Counted from the stretch's first letter, positions 32,700-41,816 are shown. The stretch: DNA of 64,000 nucleotides from DATBLE01 sp036555585 (GCA_036555585.1 DATBLE010000058.1:1-64000); one strand, 5' to 3'. Numbers and translations: made by a program. The notes: generated by a model from the sequence alone, not told the origin.

Positions 32700-33353
32700 A
32701 TGACGCACCTCCGCCGTGATGCCGCCAGGAATCGCGCCAGTCTGATCGCGGCGGGCCGCGACGTCTTCGCCGAGCACGGGCCCGACGCGTCGCTCGAGGA
32801 GATCGCACGCCGTGCCGGCGTCGGGATCGGGACCCTCTACCGCCACTTCCCGTCCCGCGAAGCGCTCGCGGAGGAGATCTTCTCGGAGCACATCGACGAG
32901 GTGGTGGCCGCGGCGGAGACCGCCGCCCGCGCGGAGGACGCGTGGGCCGGCCTGGTCACCTTCCTCGAGCACGTTCTCGACCTGCAGGCGCGCAACCTCC
33001 CGCTGCGGGGCCTCTTCCTCAGGCACGGCGCGGGGCGGGGCGTCGCCGAGCGTCGCCGGCTGATCGCGCCTCTGCTCGAGCGGGTGATCGAGCGCGGCCG
33101 CGCGCAGGGGGCGCTTCGTGACGACCTCACCGTCGGCGACCTCTCGCTCGCGCTGTGGTCGTTCGCACCGGTGCTCGAGGCCACGGCCGGGGTCGCGCCG
33201 AACGTCTGGCGCCGTCACCTCCGCATCCTCCTCGACGGGATGCGTCCGCAGGCGGCGACGCCGCAGGAGGTCGCGCCGCTCGCCGGGCGGCGCCTCGAGC
33301 GCGCAGCCGACGCGCTCCGCGAGCGCTACCACCGCCGGAGGGCCGCGGCGTGA
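32700..33353 (+). CDS. TetR/AcrR-family transcriptional regulator
   Basis: A 217-residue repressor. The N-terminal helix-turn-helix reads SLEEIARRAGVGIGTLYRHFPSREAL. The C-terminal ligand domain has FLEHVLDLQARNLPLRGLF and resembles the SbtR/TetR-C groups. The ATG is leaderless behind a palindromic operator. It overlaps the following exporter start (GTGA), so it likely controls that exporter and perhaps the one upstream. Confidence 0.9.
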   Translation: MTHLRRDAARNRASLIAAGRDVFAEHGPDASLEEIARRAGVGIGTLYRHFPSREALAEEIFSEHIDEVVAAAETAARAEDAWAGLVTFLEHVLDLQARNLPLRGLFLRHGAGRGVAERRRLIAPLLERVIERGRAQGALRDDLTVGDLSLALWSFAPVLEATAGVAPNVWRRHLRILLDGMRPQAATPQEVAPLAGRRLERAADALRERYHRRRAAA

Positions 33354-34876
33354 GCCCCCAGCCGCCGCGCATCCGCGTCGTCTTCGGGGCGCTCGTGCTC
33401 GTCCTGCTGCTCGCGTCGCTCGACCAGACGATCGTCTCGACCGCGCTGCCGACGATCGTCGGCGACCTGGGCGGGATCGAGCACCTCTCCTGGGTGGTGA
33501 CCGCGTACCTGCTGACGTCGACCGTCTCGGGGCCGATCTACGGCAAGCTCGGCGACCTCTACGGCCGCAAGCTGGTCCTCCAGGTCGCGATCGTGATCTT
33601 CCTGGTCGGCTCCGCGCTCTGCGGACTGAGCCAGAACATGGGCGAGCTGATCGCCTTCCGGGCGCTCCAGGGCATCGGCGCCGGCGGGCTGATCATCACC
33701 ACGATCGCGATCATCGGCGACGTCGTCCCGCCGCGCGAGCGCGGGCGCTACCAGGGCCTGTTCGGCGCGGTCTTCGGCGTGTCGACGGTGATCGGGCCGC
33801 TGCTGGGCGGCTTCTTCGTCGACCACCTGACCTGGCGGTGGATCTTCTACGTCAACCTGCCGGTCGGCGTCGTCGCGCTCGTCGTGATCGGGGCCGTCTT
33901 CCATGCGCCGGTCGAGCGGGTGCGCCACAGGATCGACTGGCTGGGCGCCTCGCTCCTCACCGGCGGGCTCTCCGCGCTGATCCTGTTGATCAGCCTCGGC
34001 GGGACCACGTATGCCTGGGGCTCGGCCCCGATCGTGGCGCTGGCCGTGACCGCCGCCGTGCTGCTGCCGCTGTTCGTGCTCGCCGAGGCGCGCGCGTCGG
34101 AGCCGATCATGCCGCTCTCGCTGTTCCGGAACCGCGTCTTCGTCGCGTCGAGCGCGGTCGGCTTCGCGGTCGGCCTCGCGCTGTTCGGCGCGATCGTCTA
34201 CATGCCGGTGTTCCTGCAGATCGTGAAGGGCGAGAGCCCGACCGGCTCGGGCCTCCAGCTGACGCCCATGATGCTCGGCGTCCTGGCCGCGTCGATCACG
34301 AGCGGGCAGCTGATCTCGCGCACCGGGCGCTACAAGGTGTTCCCGATCGTCGGCACGGTCGTCATGACTCTCGGCCTCCTGTTGCTCTGGCGGCTCGACG
34401 CCGGCAGCTCGACCTGGACGGCTTCGGCGTACATGCTCGTCGTCGGCGCCGGGATCGGCATGGTCATGCAGGTGCTCGTGCTGGCCGTCCAGAACTCGGT
34501 CGACCACCGGCTGATGGGCGTCGCCACCTCGGGCGCGATGCTCTTCCGCCAGATCGGGGGGTCGATCGGCGTCGCGCTCTTCGGCGCGATCTTCGCCAAC
34601 CGCTTGAGCGCCAACCTGGCGGAGCGGCTGCCGGGCGTCCCGCTGCCGAAGACGGCCAACCCCGAGGCCGTCCGCCACCTGCCGCCGGGGATCCACGAGG
34701 CGTACGTGTCCGCGTTCGCCGCCTCCCTGAGGCCGATCTTCCTCGTCGCTGCCGCCATCGGCGTGGCGGCGTTCCTGCTCACCTGGCTCCTGCGCGAGAT
34801 GCCGCTCCGCCACTCGACCGGCGTGGGCGAGACGGCCGGCGAGACCTTCGGGCTCGAGGAAGTCGAAGCCGCCTAG
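33350..34876 (+). CDS. DHA2-family MFS exporter (14 helices)
   Basis: A 508-residue proton-driven drug exporter. LDQTIVSTALPTIVGDLGG, motif A GKLGDLYGRKLVLQ, and the motif-C-like GVSTVIGPLLGGFFVD are seen. A loop around residues 415-450 separates the last helices. GTG 33350 overlaps the tetR stop. Its end overlaps the convergent secreted-protein gene by 4 nt. Confidence 0.9.
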   Translation: MSPQPPRIRVVFGALVLVLLLASLDQTIVSTALPTIVGDLGGIEHLSWVVTAYLLTSTVSGPIYGKLGDLYGRKLVLQVAIVIFLVGSALCGLSQNMGELIAFRALQGIGAGGLIITTIAIIGDVVPPRERGRYQGLFGAVFGVSTVIGPLLGGFFVDHLTWRWIFYVNLPVGVVALVVIGAVFHAPVERVRHRIDWLGASLLTGGLSALILLISLGGTTYAWGSAPIVALAVTAAVLLPLFVLAEARASEPIMPLSLFRNRVFVASSAVGFAVGLALFGAIVYMPVFLQIVKGESPTGSGLQLTPMMLGVLAASITSGQLISRTGRYKVFPIVGTVVMTLGLLLLWRLDAGSSTWTASAYMLVVGAGIGMVMQVLVLAVQNSVDHRLMGVATSGAMLFRQIGGSIGVALFGAIFANRLSANLAERLPGVPLPKTANPEAVRHLPPGIHEAYVSAFAASLRPIFLVAAAIGVAAFLLTWLLREMPLRHSTGVGETAGETFGLEEVEAA

Positions 34877-35529
34877 CGCGATCGCCGAACCGAGACGAGC
34901 TCGTTCAGCTCGTCGCCGCCCTTGACCGTCCGCTCGAGCACCGTGCCGGCCCCGCGCACGTAGAGCTTGTGGTCGAGGACGCCCGGCTCGAGCGGCGTCC
35001 ACTCCTCGGTGAGCAAGGCGTTCCGGCCGAGGAAGGCGACGACGCGGAAGTGGTCCTCTGCCTGGCCCGGGTAGTACTCCTGCCGTCCCGTCTGGCCGAC
35101 CCGCGGCCGCGCCGGCATGAAGATCCCCGGCCGGGCACCGTCGACGCCCGCCTGCCAGGTTCCCTCCGTGCTCGTCACGCGGCCCTTGCGGTCGAGCTCG
35201 GCCGTGTTCTCGCCGAAGTACCAGACGTTCCCGGCGGCGTCCTGCGAGTACCAGTCCGTCGTTCGCTCCTCCAGCCGGCCGGCGAGGTAGAGGCGATCCT
35301 CGACGACCGCGCAGGGCGCACCCGCGACCGTCTTCGTCCGGCGGGTGACGGTCAGCACCTCGCGCGACGCCTTGCCGTCCTTCACGCCGACGTAGGAGTA
35401 GCTCGTGCCCGGCTCGAGCGGGAACCACGGGTTCGTCACGTGCGCGGTGTACCTGCCGCCGGCCACGGCCGGTGGGGCGCCGAGGACGGCGACCAGCGCG
35501 ACGCCGAGCAGGGCGGCTCCCGTCCGCAT
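34873..35529 (-). CDS. Secreted protein of unknown function
   Basis: A 218-residue exported protein. Signal peptide at residues 1-23 (cut after AVAG). The mature part starts NPWFPLEPGTSYSYVG, a block seen in many actinobacterial secreted proteins, and is beta-rich with many Trp/Tyr (TTDWYSQDAAGNVWYFGE). No catalytic motif is evident. Runs against the exporter gene. Confidence 0.72.
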   Translation of the reverse strand: MRTGAALLGVALVAVLGAPPAVAGGRYTAHVTNPWFPLEPGTSYSYVGVKDGKASREVLTVTRRTKTVAGAPCAVVEDRLYLAGRLEERTTDWYSQDAAGNVWYFGENTAELDRKGRVTSTEGTWQAGVDGARPGIFMPARPRVGQTGRQEYYPGQAEDHFRVVAFLGRNALLTEEWTPLEPGVLDHKLYVRGAGTVLERTVKGGDELNELVSVRRSR

Positions 35530-35551
35530 GGGTCTCCCGGAAGACTAGATG

Positions 35552-36145
<594 letters not shown>

Positions 36146-36212
36146 CGGAGCCGCGATTCTCGCATCGCCTCCTGACGGCGCCCGGCGCCCCGAGGGGCGA
36201 TATCGTCGCGCG

Positions 36213-36845
36213 ACGGCGACCGGACGTCCCCCAGATCGCGCGCGCGACGAGGACGCGCGGCTCCTCGACGGGCTGCGCGCCGGCGACGAATCGGCCTTCA
36301 CCGCCCTGGTGGACGCGTACGGCCCGTCGCTCTTGCGTGTGGCCCGGCTCTACGTCTCCTCACGCGCGATCGCCGAGGAGGTGGTGCAGGAGACCTGGCT
36401 CGCCGTGCTCACGGGCATCGAGCGGTTCGAGGGCCGCTCGTCCCTGAAGACGTGGCTGTTCCGGATCCTGACCAACAAGGCCAAGACGCGCGGGCAGCGC
36501 GAGCGGCGGACGGTGCCCGTCTCCGCGCTCGCCGCCGACGGCGACGAGGACCAGACGGCCGTGGACATCGACCGCTTCGCCCGCGGCGGCGAGTGGAGCC
36601 TGCCGCCCCGCGGCGTGCCGGAGGAACGGCTGCTGGCCGGCGAGGCGCGGGAGACGGTGGAGACGGCGATCGCCGCCCTTCCGCCGAACCAGTGCGCGGT
36701 GATCACGCTCCGCGACGTCGAGGGGCTCTCGGCCGAGGAGGCCTGCAACGTCCTGGGCATCTCGGAGACGAATCAACGGGTGCTTCTCCACCGCGCCCGG
36801 GCCAAGGTGAGGGCAGCGTTCGAGGAGTACCTGGGGGCGACATGA
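36213..36845 (+). CDS. ECF-type sigma factor, possibly ACG-initiated
   Basis: An extracytoplasmic-function sigma factor. LLDGLRAGDESAFTALVDAYGPSLLRVARL is a typical region 2 start. Then EEVVQETWLAVL and the region 4 helix-turn-helix LSAEEACNVLGISETNQRVLLHRAR. The first conventional start, GTG 36309, would cut off the first sigma helix. The frame is open upstream, and a -10 TATCGT (36201-36206) lies exactly 6 nt before an in-frame ACG at 36213, so an ACG start or a mutated ATG is likely. Overlaps its anti-sigma gene. Confidence 0.82.
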   Translation, partial: TATGRPPDRARDEDARLLDGLRAGDESAFTALVDAYGPSLLRVARLYVSSRAIAEEVVQETWLAVLTGIERFEGRSSLKTWLFRILTNKAKTRGQRERRTVPVSALAADGDEDQTAVDIDRFARGGEWSLPPRGVPEERLLAGEARETVETAIAALPPNQCAVITLRDVEGLSAEEACNVLGISETNQRVLLHRARAKVRAAFEEYLGAT

Positions 36846-37090
36846 GCACAACCGTCAGAGACCTCGCATGCCAGGAGATCGTCGAGCTCGTCACCGACTA
36901 CCTCGAGGGAGCGATGGATGCCCGGCTCCGTGCCGCGTTCGAAGCGCACCTCGCCGGCTGCCCGCACTGCACGCACTACCTGGAGCAGATCGAGGCGACG
37001 ATCCGCATCGCGGGCAGGATCGAGCCAGAGGATCTGTCACTGGACTTCCGGGCAGGCCTCGTGGAGGCGTTCAGGAGCCTTCGCCCCTAG
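36842..37090 (+). CDS. Zinc-finger (zf-HC2) anti-sigma factor
   Basis: An 82-residue cytosolic anti-sigma factor. Cys10 plus the H-L-A-G-C-P-H-C segment form the H-x3-C-x2-C zinc anti-sigma signature. It lacks a membrane helix, so redox or ligand control in the cytosol is plausible. ATG 36842 overlaps the sigma stop (ATGA), the usual sigma/anti-sigma pairing. Confidence 0.88.
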   Translation: MSTTVRDLACQEIVELVTDYLEGAMDARLRAAFEAHLAGCPHCTHYLEQIEATIRIAGRIEPEDLSLDFRAGLVEAFRSLRP

Positions 37091-37100
37091 CAGCTTCGCC

Positions 37101-37126
37101 GCCGCTGCCGACATGGCGGCAGCGGC
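37101..37126 (+). terminator. 10-bp hairpin after the sigma/anti-sigma operon
   Basis: GCCGCTGCCG-ACATGG-CGGCAGCGGC, starting 10 nt after the anti-sigma stop. No T-run. Confidence 0.6.
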
Positions 37127-37184
37127 TCGTCCCCGTTCGAGGTCGGGCGATGCGAGCGCAGCGAGCGAGCGGAGGAGAGGGGCC

Positions 37185-37280
37185 TTGGGGAGAACCAGGG
37201 GTTCTGCCCACGCGCTTCGCGCGTGAGGCAGGACACCGGCCGCGCAAGATCAACCCCGTCGCGGCCGGCTCTCTCCCCAA
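37185..37280 (+). ncRNA. Predicted three-way-junction RNA domain
   Basis: The closing stem TTGGGGAGA/TCTCCCCAA (37185-37193 and 37272-37280, perfect) encloses two arms. Arm 1: GTTCTGCC/GGCAGGAC (one G-U) with an inner CACGCGC-TTC-GCGCGTG hairpin. Arm 2: CCGGCCGCG/CGCGGCCGG with a 15-nt loop. I cannot match it to a known riboswitch, tmRNA, RNase P, SRP or 6S RNA. Confidence 0.45.
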
Positions 37281-37460
37281 TAGGTTCAGCGAGCCGGTGG
37301 CGGTTTCATCCCCCGCTTCCGCTGGCTTTCCGACTGGGCCTTGCGGCCTTCCCCGTACAACCCTCGGATGCGGCTTCGACTTACTCCCGCTCCGTGCTCG
37401 CTGCACGCGGGAACCTATGGGATCGGCCCGGGTCCGACAAGACCTCTCCGGAGGCGAATG

Positions 37461-37484
37461 CCGCAAAGAGCGGAACTTTCTTTT
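37461..37484 (+). terminator. Weak hairpin with T-rich tail
   Basis: CCGC-AAAGA-GCGG followed by AACTTTCTTTT. The stem is only 4 bp, so it is a candidate terminator for the putative RNA upstream, nothing firmer. Confidence 0.3.
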
Positions 37485-37619
37485 CGCGCGCCGGTGTCGC
37501 TGCTACCGTGTGTCCACGGATGGCAACGGGCCGTCCCGTGAGATAGAGCTTCTCGTTCCTCCTTCGGGCGTTCCGAGTCGGTCATCTCGAACCCCGAACA
37601 CCAAGGAGTCGAACAGCAC

Positions 37620-38792
37620 ATGCAAGACCAATCCTTCCGCGCGCTGGGAGTCAGCGCAGAGGTGGCAGACGCGCTCCAGCGGCGCGGCATCGTCACGCCG
37701 TTCCCGATCCAGGCGCTCGTCCTGCCCGACGCGCTCGCCGGGCTCGACGTCCTGGCCAGGGCGCCGACCGGGTCGGGCAAGACGCTCGCCTTCGGCCTTC
37801 CGATCGTCGAGCGAGCGATCCCGGCGGACGGCACGCCGTCGGTGCTCGTCCTCGTGCCCACCCGCGAGCTCGCGGCCCAGGTGGCGGGCGAGCTCCAGCT
37901 GATCGGCAGCCGGAAGCGGTTGCGCGTCACGGCCGTCTACGGCGGGGCGCCGCTCCGAGGCCAGGCCGAGCGCGCCCGCGGCGCCCACGTGCTCGTGGCA
38001 ACGCCGGGCCGCCTCCAGGATCTGATCGAGCGCCGCCTCGTCTCGCTCGACCGGGTCCGCACGCTCGTCCTCGACGAGGCCGACCGGATGCTCGACATGG
38101 GCTTCAAGCCGCAGGTCGACCGGATCGTCCGCCGGCTGCCGCGCACGCGCCAGACGATGCTCTTCTCGGCGACGCTCGACGGCGAGGTCGGGCTGCTGGC
38201 GCGCGCGTACACGAGCAACCCGGTGCGGGCCGAAGCCCGGCTGCCCGAGACGGCCGAGCAGGCCGAGATCGAGCACACCTTCGTGCCGGTCACGACCGAC
38301 GGGAAGCTCGACCGGCTGATCGAGGAGCTCGAGGCCGAGCGCGACCTCGCCCTCGTCTTCGTCCGGACCAAGCGCGGCGCCGAGCGGCTCTCCCGCAAGC
38401 TCCAGGCGCGCGACGTGCCGGCGCTCGCCCTCCACGGGGACATGACCCAGGGTCAGCGCGAGCGCGCGCTCGGACGTTTCCGGGCGGGCAAGGTCAAGAC
38501 CCTCGTCGCGACCGACGTCGCCGCCCGCGGCCTCGACCTGTCGGACATCACGCACGTGATCAACTACGACCCGCCGGAGGACGACAAGGGCTACGTCCAC
38601 CGGGTGGGCCGGACGGGCCGCGCCGGCCGCGGCGGCCGCGGAATCACCTTCGTCCTGCCCGAGCAGCAGGCCGACGTCGGTCGCGTCGCCGCCCGCCTCG
38701 GCCACGGCGAGCAGTTCGCCCGCGAGGGCATGCGCGCCGGCCGGGCGAAGCTCGTCTACTCGGGCCGGCGCGGGCGCCGGTCGCGCTGGTAG
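37620..38792 (+). CDS. DEAD-box RNA helicase
   Basis: A 390-residue ATP-dependent RNA helicase. Q motif SFRALGVSAEVADALQRRGI, Walker A RAPTGSGKTLAF, TPGR, the box VLDEADRMLDMGF, SAT (FSATLDGE), and motif VI HRVGRTGRAGRGG. The C-terminal extension is short and basic (SGRRGRRSRW). Roles in ribosome assembly or cold/RNA turnover are usual. AAGGAG lies 11 nt before ATG 37620. The long structured region upstream suggests leader-based control. Confidence 0.93.
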   Translation: MQDQSFRALGVSAEVADALQRRGIVTPFPIQALVLPDALAGLDVLARAPTGSGKTLAFGLPIVERAIPADGTPSVLVLVPTRELAAQVAGELQLIGSRKRLRVTAVYGGAPLRGQAERARGAHVLVATPGRLQDLIERRLVSLDRVRTLVLDEADRMLDMGFKPQVDRIVRRLPRTRQTMLFSATLDGEVGLLARAYTSNPVRAEARLPETAEQAEIEHTFVPVTTDGKLDRLIEELEAERDLALVFVRTKRGAERLSRKLQARDVPALALHGDMTQGQRERALGRFRAGKVKTLVATDVAARGLDLSDITHVINYDPPEDDKGYVHRVGRTGRAGRGGRGITFVLPEQQADVGRVAARLGHGEQFAREGMRAGRAKLVYSGRRGRRSRW

Positions 38793-38807
38793 ACACCGGC
38801 TCGCCGA

Positions 38808-38836
38808 AAGGGTCAGACCCCGGCGGGGTCTGACCC
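38808..38836. repeat. REP-like 13-bp palindrome (GGTCAGACCCC type)
   Basis: AGGGTCAGACCCC-GGC-GGGGTCTGACCCT, perfect arms, between two convergent genes and reaching into the 3' end of the HelD gene. A near twin is at 49657-49685. Confidence 0.75.
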
Positions 38837-40810
38837 TGCAGATCGCAGTTCGGCCGGCAGCGGCTCCGAGTACACGACCACGAGCGTCTTGGTCGCGCGC
38901 GTGAGCGCGACGTAGAGCGCGCGCAGGCCCTCCACTCCGCCGCCGGCGATCCGCGCCGGCTCGACCAGCACGACGCGGTCGAACTCGAGGCCCTTGGCCG
39001 CGCGCGGGGTCAGCGCCTGGATCGGCGACGAGAGCTCGTCGAACGCGGTCTCGGGGTGGGGGAGGAGCGGCTCGATCTCGGCGAGGATCTCCGCGGGTGC
39101 GATCAGCCCGGTGCGGCCCTCGCGGACGGCCTCCTGCGCGGCCTCGCGCACCGCGGTCGCCACCAGGCGGCCGGGCAGGACCCTGACGAAGCGGGGCGGC
39201 TCGTCCCCGTTGCGGTAGGCGATCGGAGGAGCGACGCCGGGCGCGATCAGCGGCAGCAGCGGCAGCGCCAGCTCCATCACCTCGGCCGGGACGCGGTAGG
39301 CGAGCCGCAGCTCCTCGACGGTCGGGGACACGCCCGGCGCCAGATGCCGGACGAGCTCGCTCCAGCCGGAATAGGAGACCGGCCCGGAAGACTGGGCGAT
39401 GTCGCCGAGGATCGTGACCGCGCCCGCCGATCGCCGCGCGAGCATGCGCAGCTGCATGGGCGTCAGGTCCTGCGCCTCGTCGACGATCAGGTGGCCGTGC
39501 GGACGGCCGGGCCCGTCGAGCAGGGCCCGCGCCTCGTCGACCAGGGCGAGATCCGCCTCGCTCCAGCCCCTGCCCCGACCCGTCCGTAGGAGGCGCTGCT
39601 CGTCCCGGTCGAGGACGCCTTCGGCCGCGCTCGCAAGCTGCTCGGAGCTGGTCAGCAGCCGGCGGACGAGCTGCTCGGCCTTCTGCTTCGGCCAGAGCGC
39701 GGCCAGCGTCCGGTTGAGGAAGCCGCCGCTGCGCAGGGCGGCCTCGACGTCGTCGAACGAGTGGTAGGCGGCGACGCCGAGGCGGGCGGTGTACCGCTCG
39801 TAGAACGCGCGGACGAGCTTCATCCGCAGGCGCTCCCGTCCGGCCGCGTGGTCGGGCGACTCGGCCTGGGCCTCCGCCACGAGCGCCCCGACCTGATCGG
39901 GCGAGAGCCGCAGCTCCACGCCCTCGAGGCGGACGGCGAGCAGCTCGGCGGGCGGCTGCGGCAGCGCGCGCACCGCCGCGGCGATCACGTCCGCGAGGCG
40001 GGGATCGCCCTTCAGCCGAGCGACGTCCTGCTCGTCGCTCCGGCCGACCTCGACCCCGTCGACCAGCTCGGTCACCGCCCGCTGCTCGACGCGCTCCTCG
40101 CCGAGCATCGGCAGGACGTGCGAGACGTAGTCCATGAACACGGGGTTCGGCCCGACGACGAGGACGCCGCTCCGCTCGAGCTCTCGCCGGAAGGTGTAGA
40201 GCAGCCACGACGCGCGGTGGAGCCCGACCGCCGTCTTCCCCGTTCCCGGCCCGCCCTGGACGACGAGCACGCCGGCCGGCTCGCGGGTGATCAGGCGGTA
40301 CTGGTCGGCCTGGATCGTCGCGACGATGTCGCGCATGTGCACGTCGCGGCTGCGCTCCAGCTCCTCGAGCAGGACGTCGGCGACGCCGTGCACGACGTCG
40401 CCGGCGGATCCGTCGAGCGGCTCGTCGTAGAGGTCGAGGAGCGTGCGGCCGTCGGTGCGGAAGCGTCGCCGCAGCGAGACCCCTTGCGGCTCTGCGACCG
40501 TGGCCGTGTAGAACGCCCGGGCCGCCGGCGCCTGCCAGTTGACGACGATCGGCGTCTGCTCCTCGTGCACCCAGCGGCGGCCCACGTACAGCGGGCGGAC
40601 GACGCCGTCGAGGTCTAGCCGGCCGAAGCAGAGACCACGCTCCGCGTCCTCGAACGTGACGAGGCGCTTCGCCGCCCACGCCTCCAGCACGAGCGCCGCC
40701 ACCTCGCCGATCCCCGCCTCGCCGGCGCGCTCCACCTGCCCGCGCATCTCCTCGAGGCAGGCGTAGGCGTGGTCGACGTAGGCCTGCTCGGACTGCAGCT
40801 CCGGGTGCAC
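38813..40810 (-). CDS. helD: HelD-like UvrD/Rep-type ATPase (RNA polymerase recycling)
   Basis: A 665-residue superfamily 1 ATPase. The N-terminus (ELQSEQAYVDHAYACLEEM, then an acidic coiled segment) and the split helicase core fit HelD, which frees stalled RNA polymerase from DNA. Walker A is VVQGGPGTGKTAVGLHRASWLLY, Walker B is HLIVDEAQDLTPMQL, and motif VI is LYVALTRATKTLVVV. Some actinobacterial HelD/HelR proteins confer rifamycin tolerance. Its last codons lie in a REP-like palindrome. Confidence 0.85.
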   Translation of the reverse strand: MHPELQSEQAYVDHAYACLEEMRGQVERAGEAGIGEVAALVLEAWAAKRLVTFEDAERGLCFGRLDLDGVVRPLYVGRRWVHEEQTPIVVNWQAPAARAFYTATVAEPQGVSLRRRFRTDGRTLLDLYDEPLDGSAGDVVHGVADVLLEELERSRDVHMRDIVATIQADQYRLITREPAGVLVVQGGPGTGKTAVGLHRASWLLYTFRRELERSGVLVVGPNPVFMDYVSHVLPMLGEERVEQRAVTELVDGVEVGRSDEQDVARLKGDPRLADVIAAAVRALPQPPAELLAVRLEGVELRLSPDQVGALVAEAQAESPDHAAGRERLRMKLVRAFYERYTARLGVAAYHSFDDVEAALRSGGFLNRTLAALWPKQKAEQLVRRLLTSSEQLASAAEGVLDRDEQRLLRTGRGRGWSEADLALVDEARALLDGPGRPHGHLIVDEAQDLTPMQLRMLARRSAGAVTILGDIAQSSGPVSYSGWSELVRHLAPGVSPTVEELRLAYRVPAEVMELALPLLPLIAPGVAPPIAYRNGDEPPRFVRVLPGRLVATAVREAAQEAVREGRTGLIAPAEILAEIEPLLPHPETAFDELSSPIQALTPRAAKGLEFDRVVLVEPARIAGGGVEGLRALYVALTRATKTLVVVYSEPLPAELRSAGSDPAGV

Positions 40811-40817
40811 GGAGCCG

Positions 40818-41594
40818 CTACGCGGGCTGGACGGCGTCGCCGAGCGTCACGCGACCGGGTGTCTCCACCCGCCCCCAGACGCCGAAGGGGAGCGGCTCGG
40901 TCGTCTCGACGCCGTCGCGGTACTCGGCGAGGACGTCGAGCGTCGGCAGGTTGCGCACCCCGGTCTCCGGGTGGCGGCTCGTGACGATGCAACGTCCGAC
41001 GTTGCCCCGGACCGTCACCACGGCGCCGCCGATGCGGACGCGGCGGCCGATCCACGAGTCCTCCTCGTGCGCTCCGACGCCCTCGACGCCGAACAGCATC
41101 CGGAACCGGCGGTAGTCGATCGGCTCGGACAGCCCCGCCGCCTCGCGCATCGCCTCGAGCGATCCGGTCGAGAGGATCGAGACCCCTGCGCGACCGCGGT
41201 CGACTCCGTCTCCCGCCTGCTCGGCCTGGACGAGGCGCAGCTCCTGGCCCACGAAGGAGGTCAACGCCGCCGACCACGGGCCCACCACCAGCCGGCCCGC
41301 GACGTCGCGGCCGAAGAAGTCGGTCGTCACCGGCTCGCCGAGCTCGACCGTGCCGTCGGCCTCGCTGCCGTCGGGGAAGCGGAACGTCAGCGTCGCGGCT
41401 TCCTCGTCCCAGGTCGCGCAGATCTGCTGGAGCTCGCCGAGCTGCTTCCCGTTCAGCAGCCGGCCACTCGCGCCGATCACGTGGAAGCGCCGGTTCTCGC
41501 GCACGCCGAACCGCTCGAGCTGCACCTCGTAGCGCTGCTCGAGCGCCATCCCCTTCACGGGCGCGACCGAGATCCAGGCGACCCGGGCCGTCAT
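40818..41594 (-). CDS. MOSC-domain protein
   Basis: A 258-residue protein with an N-terminal beta-barrel domain (WISVAPVKGMALEQRYEVQL, like MOSC_N) and a MOSC domain containing DYRRFRMLFGVEG, DSWIGRRVRIGGAVV and GNVGRCIVTSRHPETG, with the conserved Cys expected for sulfur or Moco chemistry. The physiological substrate is unknown. ATG 41594 retains the full N-domain. It follows helD on the same strand (7 nt before helD begins). Confidence 0.87.
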   Translation of the reverse strand: MTARVAWISVAPVKGMALEQRYEVQLERFGVRENRRFHVIGASGRLLNGKQLGELQQICATWDEEAATLTFRFPDGSEADGTVELGEPVTTDFFGRDVAGRLVVGPWSAALTSFVGQELRLVQAEQAGDGVDRGRAGVSILSTGSLEAMREAAGLSEPIDYRRFRMLFGVEGVGAHEEDSWIGRRVRIGGAVVTVRGNVGRCIVTSRHPETGVRNLPTLDVLAEYRDGVETTEPLPFGVWGRVETPGRVTLGDAVQPA

Positions 41595-41663
41595 GTGCCA
41601 AGTCTCGCAGGCGCGATATGGTCCAGCGACCGCACCGTAGGCGACGTGGAAAGGACGGTCGAG

Positions 41664-41816
41664 ATGCAGCTGAAGATCCGGCGCTCCACGCCGAAGCGCA
41701 GCCGGAAGAAGCAGGCGCTGATCGCCGCGGGCGCTGTCGGACTGGCCGCGGGGGCCGTGGCGCGGAAGCGGCACCGTCAGCACAGCGAGGAGCCCGGCGA
41801 GGTACCTGCCGAGTAG
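41664..41816 (+). CDS. 50-residue basic protein with one hydrophobic helix
   Basis: The product is MQLKIRRSTPKRSRKKQ, a hydrophobic helix ALIAAGAVGLAAGAVA, then RKRHRQHSEEPGEVPAE. AAAGGA lies 8 nt upstream of ATG 41664. TATGGT at 41617-41622 could be a -10. It looks like a small membrane-associated protein; function unknown. Confidence 0.55.
   Translation: MQLKIRRSTPKRSRKKQALIAAGAVGLAAGAVARKRHRQHSEEPGEVPAE

Larger units (their letters stand above)
37091..37619. other. 529-bp non-coding, structured intergenic region
   Basis: No credible ORF; codon bias is lost and base composition is more even. It holds the 10-bp terminator (37101), a GCGAGCG-rich simple stretch (37153-37170), a three-way-junction RNA domain (37185-37280), a hairpin with T-rich tail (37461-37484), a possible -10 TACCGT (37503-37508) and the ribosome site of the DEAD-box gene. 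It could contain an ncRNA gene, a long 5' leader or a dispersed repeat. Confidence 0.6.

Noticed and set aside
33326..35428. A 700-codon minus-strand frame opposite the second exporter
   Set aside because: Composition is Arg/Asp/Glu/His-rich antisense shadow; the plus frame encodes a clear 14-helix MFS protein.
37091..37619. Coding capacity or a known RNA (RNase P, tmRNA, SRP RNA, riboswitch) in the long gap
   Set aside because: No frame has normal codon bias, and conserved cores such as GAGGAAAGTCC of RNase P or the B12 box of cobalamin riboswitches are absent.
37503..40679. A 1058-codon minus-strand frame across the DEAD-box and HelD genes
   Set aside because: Low-complexity shadow; HelD lies in a different minus frame and the DEAD-box gene on the plus strand.
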